NCBI RefSeq assembly: GCF_000515335.1
Contig: NZ_KI911563.1
Location: forward strand, 841,598 to 905,597
Origin: Cohnella panacarvi Gsoil 349
Lineage (GTDB): Bacteria; Bacillota; Bacilli; Paenibacillales; Paenibacillaceae
DNA: 64,000 nt
Direction: 5' to 3'
The notes under the pieces: model-generated
The model's input: the letters and a program-made list of their open reading frames with translations, nothing else
Database searches by the model: none
What the model was told of the DNA's origin: nothing
Shown: one piece after another, positions 52,656 to 62,196 of the stretch
Position numbering within the stretch: the stretch's first letter is position 1
Layout: every line of letters begins with the position of its first letter
Translations under genes and position numbers: made by a program

Positions 52656-53887
52656 AGCTTCTCCCCCTTTTCCAACTTGGCGTGGTAGGCGATGATCGAT
52701 TCGACGTCTTTGTCGCCGCGACCGGACAAGTTGACGATCATAATCTCGTCTTTGGCCATCGTTGGAGCCAGCTTCATCGCTTGCGCGATGGCATGAGCGG
52801 ATTCCAGCGCCGGAATGATACCTTCCATCCGGGACAGTATGCCCAGCGCATCCAGCGCCTCCGCGTCCGTAATCGGGAAGTATTCCGCGCGTTTGACGTC
52901 TTTCAGGTACGCATGCTCCGGTCCGATGCCCGGATAGTCTAGTCCCGCGGAAATCGAATGCGCCGGCAGCACCTGGCCGCCTTCGTCCTGAAGCACGTAG
53001 CTCATCGAGCCCTGGAATACGCCCGGACGGCCTTTGGTCATCGTCGCCGCATGCTCCTCGGTATCAACGCCTCGGCCTGCCGCCTCTACCCCAACCAACC
53101 GAACCGTCTTATCGTCAATGAACGGATGAAAGATGCCGATCGCGTTGCTTCCGCCTCCGACGGCGGCGACGACGACGTCCGGCAAGCGGCCTTCGGCTTC
53201 GAGCACTTGCTCGCGAGCTTCAAGACCGATAATGCGCTGAAAGTCGCGAACCATCATCGGATACGGATGCGGCCCCGTTACTGAACCGAGGATGTAATAC
53301 GTGTCGTTAACGTTGCTGACCCAATAACGGAGCGTCTCGTTGCATGCGTCTTTGAGCGTGCGCGTGCCGGACGTAACCGGAATAACCTCGGAGCCGAGCA
53401 GCTTCATGCGGAACACGTTCAGCGCTTGGCGCTTCGTGTCTTCCTCGCCCATGAACACTTTGCACTCGAGTCCCATGAGCGCAGCTACGGTCGCGGATGC
53501 GACGCCGTGCTGGCCCGCTCCCGTCTCCGCGATGACTTTTTTCTTGCCCATGCGCTTAGCCAGTACCGCCTGTCCGATCGTGTTGTTGATTTTGTGCGCC
53601 CCGGTATGGTTCAGATCTTCGCGCTTCAAGTAGATTTTCGCTCCGCCGAGATGGTTCGATAGACGTTCGGCATAGTAGAGCGGCGTCGGACGGCCGGAAT
53701 ATTGCTTCAATAAATAACGGACTTCCTCGATGAATTCCGGATCGTCCTTGTATTTGAGATACGCCTCTTCCAGCTCGATCAGAGCGTTCATTAACGTCTC
53801 GGGTACGTATTTGCCGCCAAAGGGGCCGAATCGGCCGTGCTCGTCGGGTACGGATTGCGCCGTAGGCGCTTGCGATGCTTGTGTCAT
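52652..53887 (-). CDS. trpB: Tryptophan synthase beta subunit
   Basis: This 411-residue PLP enzyme joins indole to serine. HTGAHKINN holds the PLP lysine (about residue 101), AETGAGQHG the substrate loop, and GGGSNAIG the phosphate-binding loop. Length fits TrpB1. It overlaps trpF and trpA by four bases each. Confidence 0.97.
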   Translation of the reverse strand: MTQASQAPTAQSVPDEHGRFGPFGGKYVPETLMNALIELEEAYLKYKDDPEFIEEVRYLLKQYSGRPTPLYYAERLSNHLGGAKIYLKREDLNHTGAHKINNTIGQAVLAKRMGKKKVIAETGAGQHGVASATVAALMGLECKVFMGEEDTKRQALNVFRMKLLGSEVIPVTSGTRTLKDACNETLRYWVSNVNDTYYILGSVTGPHPYPMMVRDFQRIIGLEAREQVLEAEGRLPDVVVAAVGGGSNAIGIFHPFIDDKTVRLVGVEAAGRGVDTEEHAATMTKGRPGVFQGSMSYVLQDEGGQVLPAHSISAGLDYPGIGPEHAYLKDVKRAEYFPITDAEALDALGILSRMEGIIPALESAHAIAQAMKLAPTMAKDEIMIVNLSGRGDKDVESIIAYHAKLEKGEKL

Positions 53888-54552
53888 GAACGTTTCACCC
53901 TTTCCGCGAAGGCGGAGATTTTGGCATTATCTTTGACGCCGTCCGTCTCTACGCCGCTCGAAACGTCGACGCCGTAGGGACGGTAGCTTGCCATTAACCG
54001 CTCGGCATTGTCGGGGTTGAGCCCCCCGGCGATCATTAGCTTCAAACCGTGTTTGGCGGCTTCGACTTGGTACGCCGGTATGACGTCCCAACCGAAAGCG
54101 ACGCCTGTTCCGCCGCCGGCCGTGTCGAGTAGAATCGTCGTGACGGCGCCTGCGAAAGCTTGCAAGCGTTCCGGCCCGGGATCTTCCGTCACCGCCAGCG
54201 CGCGCCATATCTCGATCCCGAACCTGTCGCCGACTTGCCGGCAGAAGTCCGGAGATTCCTCGCCGTGAAGCTGCACGACATCGAGGGGTACAGCCTGAAG
54301 CGTCTCCGCAATCAGCTCCATCGTCGGATTGACGAACACGCCGACCGTTCGCGGCGGCAAGCCGTCCGCCATCTTAATCGAGCGCGATAATTCATGCAGT
54401 TGACCCGCTTGCGCCGGCGACACCCGCCGGCGGCTTTTCTCGGCGAACATAAACCCGATGTAGTCGACGGATAGACCGGCCATTCCGATCAACGTCGCTT
54501 CTTCTTTAATGCCGCATATTTTTATTTTGGACTGTTCGGCTTGAACGCTCAT
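53884..54552 (-). CDS. trpF: Phosphoribosylanthranilate isomerase
   Basis: This 222-residue TIM barrel performs the Amadori step. KICGIKEE (Cys general base about residue 13) and [14 protein letters not shown] (with catalytic Asp) are the family signatures. It overlaps trpC and trpB by four bases. Confidence 0.95.
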   Translation of the reverse strand: MSVQAEQSKIKICGIKEEATLIGMAGLSVDYIGFMFAEKSRRRVSPAQAGQLHELSRSIKMADGLPPRTVGVFVNPTMELIAETLQAVPLDVVQLHGEESPDFCRQVGDRFGIEIWRALAVTEDPGPERLQAFAGAVTTILLDTAGGGTGVAFGWDVIPAYQVEAAKHGLKLMIAGGLNPDNAERLMASYRPYGVDVSSGVETDGVKDNAKISAFAERVKRS

Positions 54553-55355
54553 CCCGCCGCGCCTGCCTTCGACGCCGGTCCTAGCAAATCGTTGACTGCC
54601 GCCTGAACGTCCGGCCGGCGCATGAAGTGCTCGCCTACGAGGACCGCCTGCGCGCCTGCCCCCCGAACGAACGCTACGTCATCCGGCGAGGAGATTGCGC
54701 TTTCGCTGACGGCCAGCACGCCTTTCGGCATTAAGCCGATCAGTTGCTCGGTTACTTTAAGATCCGTCACGAACGTCTTTAAATCCCGGTTATTGACGCC
54801 GATCAGCGTCGCTTGTCCGATCTCTAGCACCGTCTCCAGCTCGGGACGGTTGTGCACTTCGACGAGGACGTCCAAGCCGAGATCGCGGGCAAGCGCATGG
54901 AAAGAGGACAACTGCCGTTTCGATAGGATAGCTGCGATCAGAAGGATCGCGTCCGCGCCAATGACTCTCGCTTCGTAAATTTGCCGTTCGTCGATCGTGA
55001 AGTCTTTGCGAAGGAGCGGCACTTTCACTTCCTCGCGGATTTGCGTCAAGTACGCGTTGCTGCCTTGAAAATAATCCGTATCCGTAAGCACGGAAATGCA
55101 GTCGGTACCCGCGGCTTCATATTGCTTCGCAAGCGATACCGGATGAAAATCCGGGCGAATTAATCCTTTGGAGGGGCTTGCCTTCTTCACTTCCGTGATC
55201 AGCCCGACCGGACGGTTGCGACTGGCGAGCGCGCGCTCGAAGCCGCGGCACGGAGCTAACGCCGAGATCGACTTCTCCGCATCGGCTATCGATAAAGTTT
55301 GTTTGAGCGCCTCTACTTCTTGGCGCTTGGTGGCAACGATCCGATCAAGAAACAT
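54549..55355 (-). CDS. trpC: Indole-3-glycerol phosphate synthase
   Basis: This 268-residue TIM barrel closes the indole ring. EVKKASPSKG (catalytic Glu/Lys) near 54-63, LLRKDF near 115, and INNRD-type VNNRDLKTF are conserved. It overlaps trpD by 11 bases and trpF by four. Confidence 0.96.
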   Translation of the reverse strand: MFLDRIVATKRQEVEALKQTLSIADAEKSISALAPCRGFERALASRNRPVGLITEVKKASPSKGLIRPDFHPVSLAKQYEAAGTDCISVLTDTDYFQGSNAYLTQIREEVKVPLLRKDFTIDERQIYEARVIGADAILLIAAILSKRQLSSFHALARDLGLDVLVEVHNRPELETVLEIGQATLIGVNNRDLKTFVTDLKVTEQLIGLMPKGVLAVSESAISSPDDVAFVRGAGAQAVLVGEHFMRRPDVQAAVNDLLGPASKAGAAG

Positions 55356-56391
55356 GGCTCACTTCTCCCGTCGTAGCAATCCATTGCTGCAATTTGCTTT
55401 CGGCGCGTCCGGAATCGATCGTCTCCGCGGCGACCCGCACGCCGTCTGCTAACGATTGTGCACGCCCGGACACATAAATGCAAGCCCCGGCGTTCGCGAG
55501 CACGACGTCGCGATACGCGCTTCGCTCCCCCGACAACACCCTGCGGATGATCGCGGCGTTCTCCGTCGCGTCTCCGCCTTGCACCTCGCTCAGCGGAAGC
55601 GTCGTCAGCCCGAGCTGCTCGGGCGTTATATCATAAGTAGTTACTTCGCCATTCCGAAGCTCGGACACTTGAGTCGGCGCGGAAATGCTGATTTCGTCCA
55701 GCCCGTCGTGGCTGCCGACGACCATCGCGCGCTTCAATCCGAGGCGGCCGAGCACTTGGGCAACCGTTGCCGTGCGCGTACGGTCATACAGACCGATGAG
55801 CTGGCGGTCGGCATTCGCCGGATTGGCGAGCGGTCCGAGCATGTTGAAGATCGTACGAACGCCCAGCTCGCGGCGAGGACCCGCGGCGTGCTTCAACGCC
55901 GGATGATACAGCTGCGCGAACATGAACGTGATGCCCGTCTGCTCGAGGCAAGTCGCGGCTTGCTCCGCGGTCAAGTTGATGTTGACGCCGAGCGCCTCGA
56001 GCACGTCCGCGCTTCCGGCTTTGCCGGACATCGCGCGGTTGCCGTGCTTGGCGACGCGGGCGCCTGCCGCGGCCGCGATAACCGCGGACACGGTCGAGAT
56101 GTTGAACTTATGAATGCCGGACCCGCCCGTTCCGCACGTGTCAAGCAAGTCCTCGCGTTCGGTGCGCACCGTGTTGGCGTAAGAACGCATCGCTTCGGCA
56201 AATCCGGTAATTTCGTCGACCGTCTCGCCCTTCATCCGTAGCGCGACCATCGTTCCGCCGATCTGCGCCGGTGTCGCCTCGCCTTTCATAATCGTCGTCA
56301 TCGCGCCGAACGCTTCGTCACGCGTCAGGTTTTCGCCTTTCATCAGCTTTGCTAGCGCTTGCGGCAGCGTAACCGTCATCGTTTCGCTCAT
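55345..56391 (-). CDS. trpD: Anthranilate phosphoribosyltransferase
   Basis: This ~348-residue enzyme transfers phosphoribose to anthranilate. DTCGTGGSGIHKFN is the PRPP-binding GTGGD-type loop, KHGNRAMSGKAGSADVLEALG and the DDE-like metal region are intact. An ATG is chosen over an upstream GTG that lacks a ribosome site. A 53-base gap follows trpE; no glutamine amidotransferase gene (trpG) is in the operon, as in B. subtilis, where pabA is shared. Confidence 0.95.
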   Translation of the reverse strand: MSETMTVTLPQALAKLMKGENLTRDEAFGAMTTIMKGEATPAQIGGTMVALRMKGETVDEITGFAEAMRSYANTVRTEREDLLDTCGTGGSGIHKFNISTVSAVIAAAAGARVAKHGNRAMSGKAGSADVLEALGVNINLTAEQAATCLEQTGITFMFAQLYHPALKHAAGPRRELGVRTIFNMLGPLANPANADRQLIGLYDRTRTATVAQVLGRLGLKRAMVVGSHDGLDEISISAPTQVSELRNGEVTTYDITPEQLGLTTLPLSEVQGGDATENAAIIRRVLSGERSAYRDVVLANAGACIYVSGRAQSLADGVRVAAETIDSGRAESKLQQWIATTGEVSHVS

Positions 56392-56444
56392 CTCGTCATC
56401 CGTCCTCTCTCTCACATCTCATCGTACTGCGGCGTATTGCGCGA

Positions 56445-58007
56445 TCAATCGTAATCCAGGTTCGTGCGTCTGTCTCCGATTACGGCTATCGTCGACTTCG
56501 CCGGCGATGGCGGGAATGCCGCTTCCGCCGCGCGGATCGCTTTGAGCATTCCCTTCGCCTTATTTACCGTCTCTTCGTATTCGTTCTCCGGCACGGAATC
56601 CCATACGATTCCGGCACCGGCTTGGACGTAAGCTTTGCCGTTCTTGAAAATAATCGTCCGAATCGTGATGCAGGTGTTCAGATTCCCGGAGAACCCGAGA
56701 TATCCGATCGCGCCCGCGTACGCGCCTCTTGCCTCATTTTCCAGCTCGGCGATGATCTCCATCGCTCTTAGCTTCGGCGCGCCGGATACGGTTCCCGCAG
56801 GCAGACAGGACAAGAACGCGTCATAGAAATCTTTGTCCGGACGCAGCTGTCCGGTCACGTTCGAGACGATATGCATGACGTGGGAGTAGCGCTCGATTTC
56901 CATATAGCTGTCGCACTTGACCGTACCGTACGTGGACACTCGGCCGATATCGTTGCGTCCCAGATCGACGAGCATGACGTGCTCCGCGCGTTCTTTCTCG
57001 TCGGCGAGCAACTCCTTCTCCAGCGCCAAGTCTTCTTCCGGCGTCTTCCCGCGAGGACGCGTGCCCGCGATCGGGCGCGTCTCGACTTTGCCATTGTCGA
57101 CTTTTACGAGCAGCTCGGGCGACGTTCCCACGATCACTTCGTCGTCAAGCTTCAAGTAGTACATGTACGGCGAAGGGTTCATCGTTCTCAGCACGCGGTA
57201 GACGTGAAGCGGTTCGACTTCGGTTTCGATATGGAACCGTTGGGACAATACCACCTGGAAAATATCGCCCGCCCGGATGTATTCTTTCGCCTGATTGACG
57301 TTGTCCAGGAACTTCTCCTTCGTCAAGTTCGACTTGATCTCGCCAAGGTCCGGATCTTGCGGCGGAGTACCTCTCGACTTGACCGGCGGCAACGGCTGCT
57401 GCAGGCGCTCGATCGTCGCGTCGATCGCTTCGCATGTTTCGGCGTAGGCTTCCTCGATCATCTTGTCGGATGCGCCATCCCTGACGTGCACGTTGCCGAT
57501 GACGAGGACGTACTGCTTGAAATGGTCGAACACGATCACTTGGTCGCAGAACATGAATTGCATGTCGTCCATGTTCAGATCGTCGATGCCGTGCGGCGGC
57601 AGTTTGCGCTCGTAATATTGCAGGAGATCGTAGCCGAAAAATCCGATCGCCCCGCCGGTGAAAGGCGGCAAGTCGGCGATCTGCGGGCTTCGGTAGGAGC
57701 GCAGCTTCTCCCGGAGCAACTGGAGCGGTCGATCGGTGACGTGGTATTCCGTCTTGCCGTCTTGCTCGAGCGACAGTTTATTTTTCTTCAGCCTAAGAAC
57801 GAGAAAAGGGTCGGTGCCGATGAAGGAATAGCGCGCCCATTTGGCTCCGCCTTCGACGCTCTCCAGCAAAAACGCGCGTTTGTCGCTGCTTAAGTGCTGG
57901 AACACGCGAATCGGCGTTTCGGTGTCGGCAAGCAACCTGCGCACGACCGGTATCACGTTGTATTTGCCCGCGAGCGCGATAATGCCTTGCAATTCCTGAT
58001 CGTTCAT
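56445..58007 (-). CDS. trpE: Anthranilate synthase component I
   Basis: This 520-residue enzyme makes anthranilate from chorismate. The N-terminal part has the tryptophan feedback site (LLES near 48). The chorismate-binding domain contains GTSPELLVKV, PIAGTRPRG, DLGRNDIGR and the DALLSCLPAGTVSGAPK-type PAGT loop. First gene of the trp operon, preceded by a TRAP-type leader. The ribosome site GGGAGAG is seven bases before the ATG. Confidence 0.97.
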   Translation of the reverse strand: MNDQELQGIIALAGKYNVIPVVRRLLADTETPIRVFQHLSSDKRAFLLESVEGGAKWARYSFIGTDPFLVLRLKKNKLSLEQDGKTEYHVTDRPLQLLREKLRSYRSPQIADLPPFTGGAIGFFGYDLLQYYERKLPPHGIDDLNMDDMQFMFCDQVIVFDHFKQYVLVIGNVHVRDGASDKMIEEAYAETCEAIDATIERLQQPLPPVKSRGTPPQDPDLGEIKSNLTKEKFLDNVNQAKEYIRAGDIFQVVLSQRFHIETEVEPLHVYRVLRTMNPSPYMYYLKLDDEVIVGTSPELLVKVDNGKVETRPIAGTRPRGKTPEEDLALEKELLADEKERAEHVMLVDLGRNDIGRVSTYGTVKCDSYMEIERYSHVMHIVSNVTGQLRPDKDFYDAFLSCLPAGTVSGAPKLRAMEIIAELENEARGAYAGAIGYLGFSGNLNTCITIRTIIFKNGKAYVQAGAGIVWDSVPENEYEETVNKAKGMLKAIRAAEAAFPPSPAKSTIAVIGDRRTNLDYD

Positions 58008-58035
58008 CGGTCATCTCTCCCTTGTATTCAGCCAA

Positions 58036-58062
58036 TAAAAAAGCACCCCTGCTTCGCAGAGG
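58036..58062 (-). terminator. Leader terminator before trpE
   Basis: CCTCTGC-GAA-GCAGGGG, followed by TGC and six T on the minus strand, is an intrinsic terminator 30 bases before trpE. AGCACCC at 58082-58088 can pair with the GGGTGCT part instead, giving an alternative structure. Confidence 0.8.
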
Positions 58063-58092
58063 CGCGCGTCGATTCCGATAAGGGTGCTGCCT

Positions 58093-58145
58093 GCGCCATC
58101 GGCTTGTGACATGGACATAGTACGCCCATGCGCTACAAGTGGCGC
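58093..58145 (-). promoter_or_regulatory. Long leader hairpin between TRAP site and terminator
   Basis: GCGCCA/TGGCGC, CTTGT/ACAAG and CATGG/CCATG pair in order with small internal loops, forming one long stem. It may be part of the antitermination switch or a spacer that helps RNA polymerase pause. Confidence 0.55.
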
Positions 58146-58150
58146 GATCG

Positions 58151-58187
58151 CTCCGCTCATCTCGGCTCTACTCTACTCGGCTGGCTC
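58151..58187 (-). promoter_or_regulatory. TRAP (MtrB) binding site in the trp leader
   Basis: Read on the minus strand, six GAG triplets occur with exactly two bases between each (5-nt period), preceded by a CAG in register and another GAG. TRAP in B. subtilis binds eleven GAG/UAG triplets spaced by two or three bases and, when loaded with tryptophan, favours the leader terminator. The order promoter, GAG cluster, terminator, trpE is the same here. Confidence 0.8.
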
Positions 58188-58242
58188 CGCGTAAGTTGTC
58201 GTCCCTGTGGCCGACCGTTCCGCATCGCTTAATATGTATCTC

Positions 58243-58272
58243 AATATAGCATCGCCGTCGCAAGCGCGTCAA
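58243..58272 (-). promoter_or_regulatory. trpE: Promoter of the trp operon
   Basis: TTGACG and TATATT are separated by 18 bases on the minus strand, giving a leader of about 230 bases. It overlaps the end of the upstream hypothetical gene's 3-prime region. Confidence 0.7.
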
Positions 58273-58284
58273 CTCTTTTTAGAG

Positions 58285-58941
58285 TCATCTGAGCAATTTA
58301 TGCGCGTCTTGGTCGAGCAGGTAGCGGTGTTGCCTGCGCGCTTCGGGCTTTGCGGGTCGAAGCAGTTGTTTGTCGACGAGCTCTTTGAGAACTTTTCTAG
58401 CTAGACCGCTGCTGCAACCCAACATATCTCTCACATCTGCAACGTCGATTCTAGAATCTACTCGCAGACAAAACCTAATCACTTCCCGTTCGTTAGGAGA
58501 CAACTCTTTGTATTGCTTGCTAGTACCAGAAGATCTGTGTCCAAGTAACTCGTAAATCGCCCTTCTGCATGCTTCCGGTTTCTTGTCCATCTCATCCCAT
58601 GAAAAAGGATAATAGGTTAAACCTGCCGTTCCAATAGATCGAATCTTGTTCCTTTCCGAATCGAACCGATCCCTCGTTATTTTCTCTGCATGTACGACGA
58701 ACCCCTCTGCTTCGAACGCAATGCGCAGTGGCAAATAATAAACATCGATAAAATTCCGCACACCAGTACTTGTAACGATTTCATACTCCAGCACAAATCC
58801 ATCGAACGACCTGAAGACTGACCACAGCAATTCGAGCAACTTCTTTTCACCTACGCCGTGTTTTTTAATCATCTCTAGTCTCATCCCGCTAGCGTTCCGT
58901 ATTTGCTCCTGCAGAAACTTTTGGTACTCTACTTCGAACAT
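58285..58941 (-). CDS. Hypothetical protein, endonuclease-like fold plus winged helix
   Basis: This 218-residue protein has an N-terminal helix, then a segment EIVTSTGVRNFIDVYYLPLRI followed by AFEAEGFVVH, which looks like the beta-hairpin-Asp-x(n)-ExE core of PD-(D/E)XK nuclease folds (DUF559/Vsr-like). A C-terminal winged-helix stretch follows (DVADVRDMLGCSSGLARKVLKELVDKQLL). AAAGGAGG lies six bases before the chosen ATG. It interrupts the aroH-trpE junction and is not part of the B. subtilis operon. Nuclease activity is not shown; the fold call is tentative. Confidence 0.65.
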   Translation of the reverse strand: MFEVEYQKFLQEQIRNASGMRLEMIKKHGVGEKKLLELLWSVFRSFDGFVLEYEIVTSTGVRNFIDVYYLPLRIAFEAEGFVVHAEKITRDRFDSERNKIRSIGTAGLTYYPFSWDEMDKKPEACRRAIYELLGHRSSGTSKQYKELSPNEREVIRFCLRVDSRIDVADVRDMLGCSSGLARKVLKELVDKQLLRPAKPEARRQHRYLLDQDAHKLLR

Positions 58942-59047
58942 TGACATCCTCCTTTACAAATAAAAAAACGTCGTCCCTTCGAATAGAAGGAAACGACGTG
59001 TTCTTCACGCGCAAAATATGTAAAAGAACTATTCATGTAACACCGAC

Positions 59048-59404
59048 GCATTTAGTGACACCGCGTGTGCTTATTTCGCTCAACCGAGCTACTCAGACGC
59101 ATTTAGTGACACCATGTGTGCTTATTTCGCTCAACCGAGCTACTCCGGCGCATTTAGTGACACCATGTGTGCTTATTTCGCTCAACCGAGCTACTCCAGC
59201 GCATTTAGTGACACCATGTGTGCTTATTTCGCTTAACCGAGCTACTCCGGCGCATTTAGTGACACCATGTGTGCTTATTTCGCTCAACCGTGCTACTCCG
59301 GCGCATTTAGTGACACCATGTGTGCTTATTTCGCTCAACCGAGCTACTCCGGCGCATTTAGTGACACCATGTGCGCTTATTTCGCTCAACCAAGCTACTG
59401 CCAG
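59048..59404. repeat. Seven-copy 51-bp tandem repeat
   Basis: Seven contiguous copies with exact 51-bp period differ at only a few positions. Each has a CACCATGTG palindrome and a GCTC/GAGC hairpin. As 51 is divisible by three, long open frames exist on both strands, encoding 17-residue repeats such as VARLSEISTHGVTKCAG, but none has a ribosome site, so I do not call a gene. No spacers separate the units, so it is not CRISPR. Confidence 0.9.
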
Positions 59405-59431
59405 CTTGTCCGGCACTAAGATTGAGCCTTA

Positions 59432-59803
59432 TTACTTCGCTGCGCTCAGGTCCGGGCGGAGTACTTGGGCGCCGCCGAGGTAGACGTGGCGGATGTCCGA
59501 TTGCGCGGCTTCCGTGTTCACGAGCACCATGAGGCGGACGCATTTCTCGAGGCTGCCTTTGACGGGCACCTCGAGCGAGCACATGAGCGGCACGAGCTCC
59601 CACCCCGGCATTTGCCGAATGGCGCGCGCGGGGAACGTCGCGTCCAAATCTTGGGTTACCGTTACCCAGACGCACGCGATGTCCTCGGGTACGATCCGAT
59701 TGACTTCCACGATGTTGGCCAGTAGTTCGATCGTTGCGTCTAGAATCGGTTTTTCCTCGTTGACTTCAACCGTAATCGCTCCGCGAATTCCTCTTACGCT
59801 CAT
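59432..59803 (-). CDS. aroH: Chorismate mutase, AroH class
   Basis: This ~123-residue trimeric pseudo-alpha-beta barrel enzyme converts chorismate to prephenate. RGIRGAITVEVNEE opens it (catalytic Arg7), TQDLDATFPARAIR and the Glu/Arg/Cys positions of the active site are present (MCSLEV, Glu78). ATG chosen over a GTG one codon upstream. It lies six bases after aroB and ends just before the tandem repeats. Confidence 0.95.
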   Translation of the reverse strand: MSVRGIRGAITVEVNEEKPILDATIELLANIVEVNRIVPEDIACVWVTVTQDLDATFPARAIRQMPGWELVPLMCSLEVPVKGSLEKCVRLMVLVNTEAAQSDIRHVYLGGAQVLRPDLSAAK

Positions 59804-59809
59804 CACTGC

Positions 59810-60916
59810 CTACTTCCCCTCTCTTAATCCGTCCACGATCTCCCTCACCCAGGAAGACGGAACGTCGTTACGAATTTCCACTTTGCCGATATCGGTAGGC
59901 ACGACGAACACCATCATGCCTTCTTGGAACTTCTTGTCGTGCATCATCGCGTCCATGATATCGTCCGTGCCGATGTCGGCCGGAAATCGAACCGGCGATC
60001 CGATCTTGCGGAACAGCGCTTCCGTTACTTCCGCGATGCGCGGAGGATAACCGAACTTGGCCGCTAGACGCGCTGAGCCGACCATCCCGATCGCGATCGC
60101 TTCTCCGTGAACCAGTACGCCGTAACCGGCGACGGCTTCCAAAGCATGCCCGATCGTATGCCCCAGGTTCAGGATCGCGCGAAGGTCGTTCTCCCGCTCA
60201 TCCTGCGACACGACGGTCGCTTTCACTTTGCAGCCTTCGAACAGGGCGTAGCCGAGCGCTTCGCGATCGAGCGACAGAAGCCGCTCCGCGTTGTCGTCGC
60301 ACCATTGGACGAATTCCGCGTTCCAGATCAAGCCGTGCTTGACGACTTCAGACAATCCCGCCCGCACCTCGCGAATCGGCAAGCTTGCAAGCGTATCTAA
60401 ATCGTAGAGTACGAACTCCGGTTGGTAGAACGCGCCGATAATATTTTTGGCCAACCGATGGTTGACCGCGACTTTACCGCCGACGCTGCTATCGTGAGCG
60501 AGAATCGTCGTCGGCACTTGCACGAACCGTACGCCGCGCATGTATGTAGCGGCTACGAATCCGGCTAAATCTCCGATTACGCCGCCGCCCAGGGCGATGA
60601 CGGTCGATTTGCGATCCAATCCTGCCTGCAGCGCTGCGCCGATCAGTTCGTCCAGCATTTCGAGAGACTTGGACGTCTCGCCCGAAGGCACGACGACCGT
60701 CGTCACCTTGTAACCGGCAGCATCGAGCGACTTCTCAACCTTCTCCGCGTACAAGTCGACGATCGCTTCATCCGCGACGATCATGACCGGCGACTTGACC
60801 GGGAACCGGCGTTCCGCGAAGCGAGCGCCGATTCCGTCAAGCAATCCGGAGCCGATGTAAATCGGGTAGGAGCGTTCCCCGAGATCGACCTTAAGCTCCA
60901 GAACCCCATCAGCCAT
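59810..60916 (-). CDS. aroB: 3-dehydroquinate synthase
   Basis: This 368-residue NAD- and metal-dependent enzyme carries out the second shikimate step. VVVPSGETSKS, ALGGGVIGDLAGFVAATYMRG, and the metal ligands in LNLGHTIGHALE plus VHGEAIAIGM are intact. The ATG beginning MADGVLE lies two bases after the aroC stop; longer readings enter aroC. Cytosolic. Confidence 0.96.
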   Translation of the reverse strand: MADGVLELKVDLGERSYPIYIGSGLLDGIGARFAERRFPVKSPVMIVADEAIVDLYAEKVEKSLDAAGYKVTTVVVPSGETSKSLEMLDELIGAALQAGLDRKSTVIALGGGVIGDLAGFVAATYMRGVRFVQVPTTILAHDSSVGGKVAVNHRLAKNIIGAFYQPEFVLYDLDTLASLPIREVRAGLSEVVKHGLIWNAEFVQWCDDNAERLLSLDREALGYALFEGCKVKATVVSQDERENDLRAILNLGHTIGHALEAVAGYGVLVHGEAIAIGMVGSARLAAKFGYPPRIAEVTEALFRKIGSPVRFPADIGTDDIMDAMMHDKKFQEGMMVFVVPTDIGKVEIRNDVPSSWVREIVDGLREGK

Positions 60917-60918
60917 TA

Positions 60919-62088
60919 TTAATAAGCCTCCAATTGGCTCAAGTAGTTGCGAACGTTCGCCTCGATCTCTTCCATCGAGTCTCCGCCGAATTTCTCGATG
61001 AACGCCTTCGCCACTTCCCAAGTGACGACGTGCTCCAGCACGACGCTTGCGGCGGGAACCGCGCATGCATCGGAGCGCTCTACTTGTGCGGTGAACGGTT
61101 CCTTCGTATCGATATCCACGCTGGCTAGCGGTTTGTAGAGCGTCGGAATCGGCTTCATGACGCCGCGCACGACGATCGGTTCGCCCGTCGTCATGCCGCC
61201 TTCGAAGCCGCCGGCATTGTTGGATGCGCGATAGAAGCCTCTGTCCGCGCTGTGCATGATCGGATCGTGCACCTGGGAGCCCGGAATACGGCCGGCTTCG
61301 AAGCCCATGCCGATCTCGACGCCCTTGAACGCGTTGATCGAGACGACCGCTTGCGCGATTCGCCCGTCCAGCTTGCGGTCCCATTGCACGTGGCTGCCAA
61401 GACCGACCGGCAGACCTTCGATAATGCACTCGACGATGCCGCCGATCGAATCTCCGTCCGCTTTCGTCTTGTCGATCAAATCCATCATCTTCTGCTCGGC
61501 GTCTTTGTCGACGACGCGAACAGGCGACGCTTCGGTTTGCTCGATCAGCTCATCGATCGGCAAATTCGGCGCTTGAGCAACCACATCCCCGATCGACACG
61601 ACATGACCGGCGACCTTGACCCCGAATTTCGCCAGAAATTGACGGGCGATCGCGCCGACCGCCACGCGGGCCGCCGTCTCGCGCGCGCTGGAGCGCTCGA
61701 GCACGTTGCGCAAATCTTTCAAGTTATATTTCATGCCGCCGTTCAAGTCCGCATGTCCGGGACGCGGGCGATGGACGCGGCGCTTCGCCTCGTCTCCGCC
61801 TTCGATCGGCTCTACGTTCATGACGGTCGTCCAATGTTTCCAGTCTTTGTTCTCGACGACCAGCGCGACTGGCGCGCCCGTAGTCTTACCATGTCTTACT
61901 CCGCCGACGATTTGCGCCTCATCCGTCTCGATTTGCATGCGGCGGCCTCGGCCATGTCCCTTCTGGCGGCGTTGCAATTGAAAATTCAAAGCTTCGAAAT
62001 CAAGCTCCAAATTGCTAGGCAATCCCTCGATAATTGCGGTAAGCTGCGGACCGTGCGTTTCCCCCGCGGTCAAATAACGTAAAGTCAA
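60919..62088 (-). CDS. aroC: Chorismate synthase
   Basis: This 389-residue FMN-dependent enzyme makes chorismate from [26 protein letters not shown] and [15 protein letters not shown] are the three chorismate synthase signatures, with [14 protein letters not shown] following. In B. subtilis nomenclature it is aroF. A consensus promoter lies directly upstream. Confidence 0.97.
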   Translation of the reverse strand: MTLRYLTAGETHGPQLTAIIEGLPSNLELDFEALNFQLQRRQKGHGRGRRMQIETDEAQIVGGVRHGKTTGAPVALVVENKDWKHWTTVMNVEPIEGGDEAKRRVHRPRPGHADLNGGMKYNLKDLRNVLERSSARETAARVAVGAIARQFLAKFGVKVAGHVVSIGDVVAQAPNLPIDELIEQTEASPVRVVDKDAEQKMMDLIDKTKADGDSIGGIVECIIEGLPVGLGSHVQWDRKLDGRIAQAVVSINAFKGVEIGMGFEAGRIPGSQVHDPIMHSADRGFYRASNNAGGFEGGMTTGEPIVVRGVMKPIPTLYKPLASVDIDTKEPFTAQVERSDACAVPAASVVLEHVVTWEVAKAFIEKFGGDSMEEIEANVRNYLSQLEAY

Positions 62089-62135
62089 ACTCAGTTCCTC
62101 CCTTTAGCCACTAAACCCGTGAACGTCTTCTGCTC

Positions 62136-62165
62136 ATTATATTACAGCGTTAAAGCGTTTGACAA
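62136..62165 (-). promoter_or_regulatory. aroC: Promoter of aroC-aroB-aroH
   Basis: TTGTCA and a perfect TATAAT are separated by 18 bases on the minus strand, within and just after the upstream terminator. The leader is only about 40 bases, with no room for an attenuator. Confidence 0.7.
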
Positions 62166-62196
62166 GAAAACAGCCCGTCAAGTTCTGACGGACTGT
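62162..62196 (-). terminator. Intrinsic terminator overlapping the end of the small gene
   Basis: ACAGTCCGTCA pairs with TGACGGGCTGT (one mismatch) across a five-base loop, then TTTTCTT on the minus strand. The stop codon of the 53-residue gene lies inside the stem. Confidence 0.8.

Noticed and set aside
59048..59404. Tandem repeats as a possible CRISPR array
   Set aside because: Units are contiguous with no variable spacers, and no cas genes are nearby.
58941..59483. Long plus-strand open frame (180 codons) across the tandem repeats
   Set aside because: Its openness follows from the 51-bp period. It has no ribosome site, and the opposite strand is equally open.
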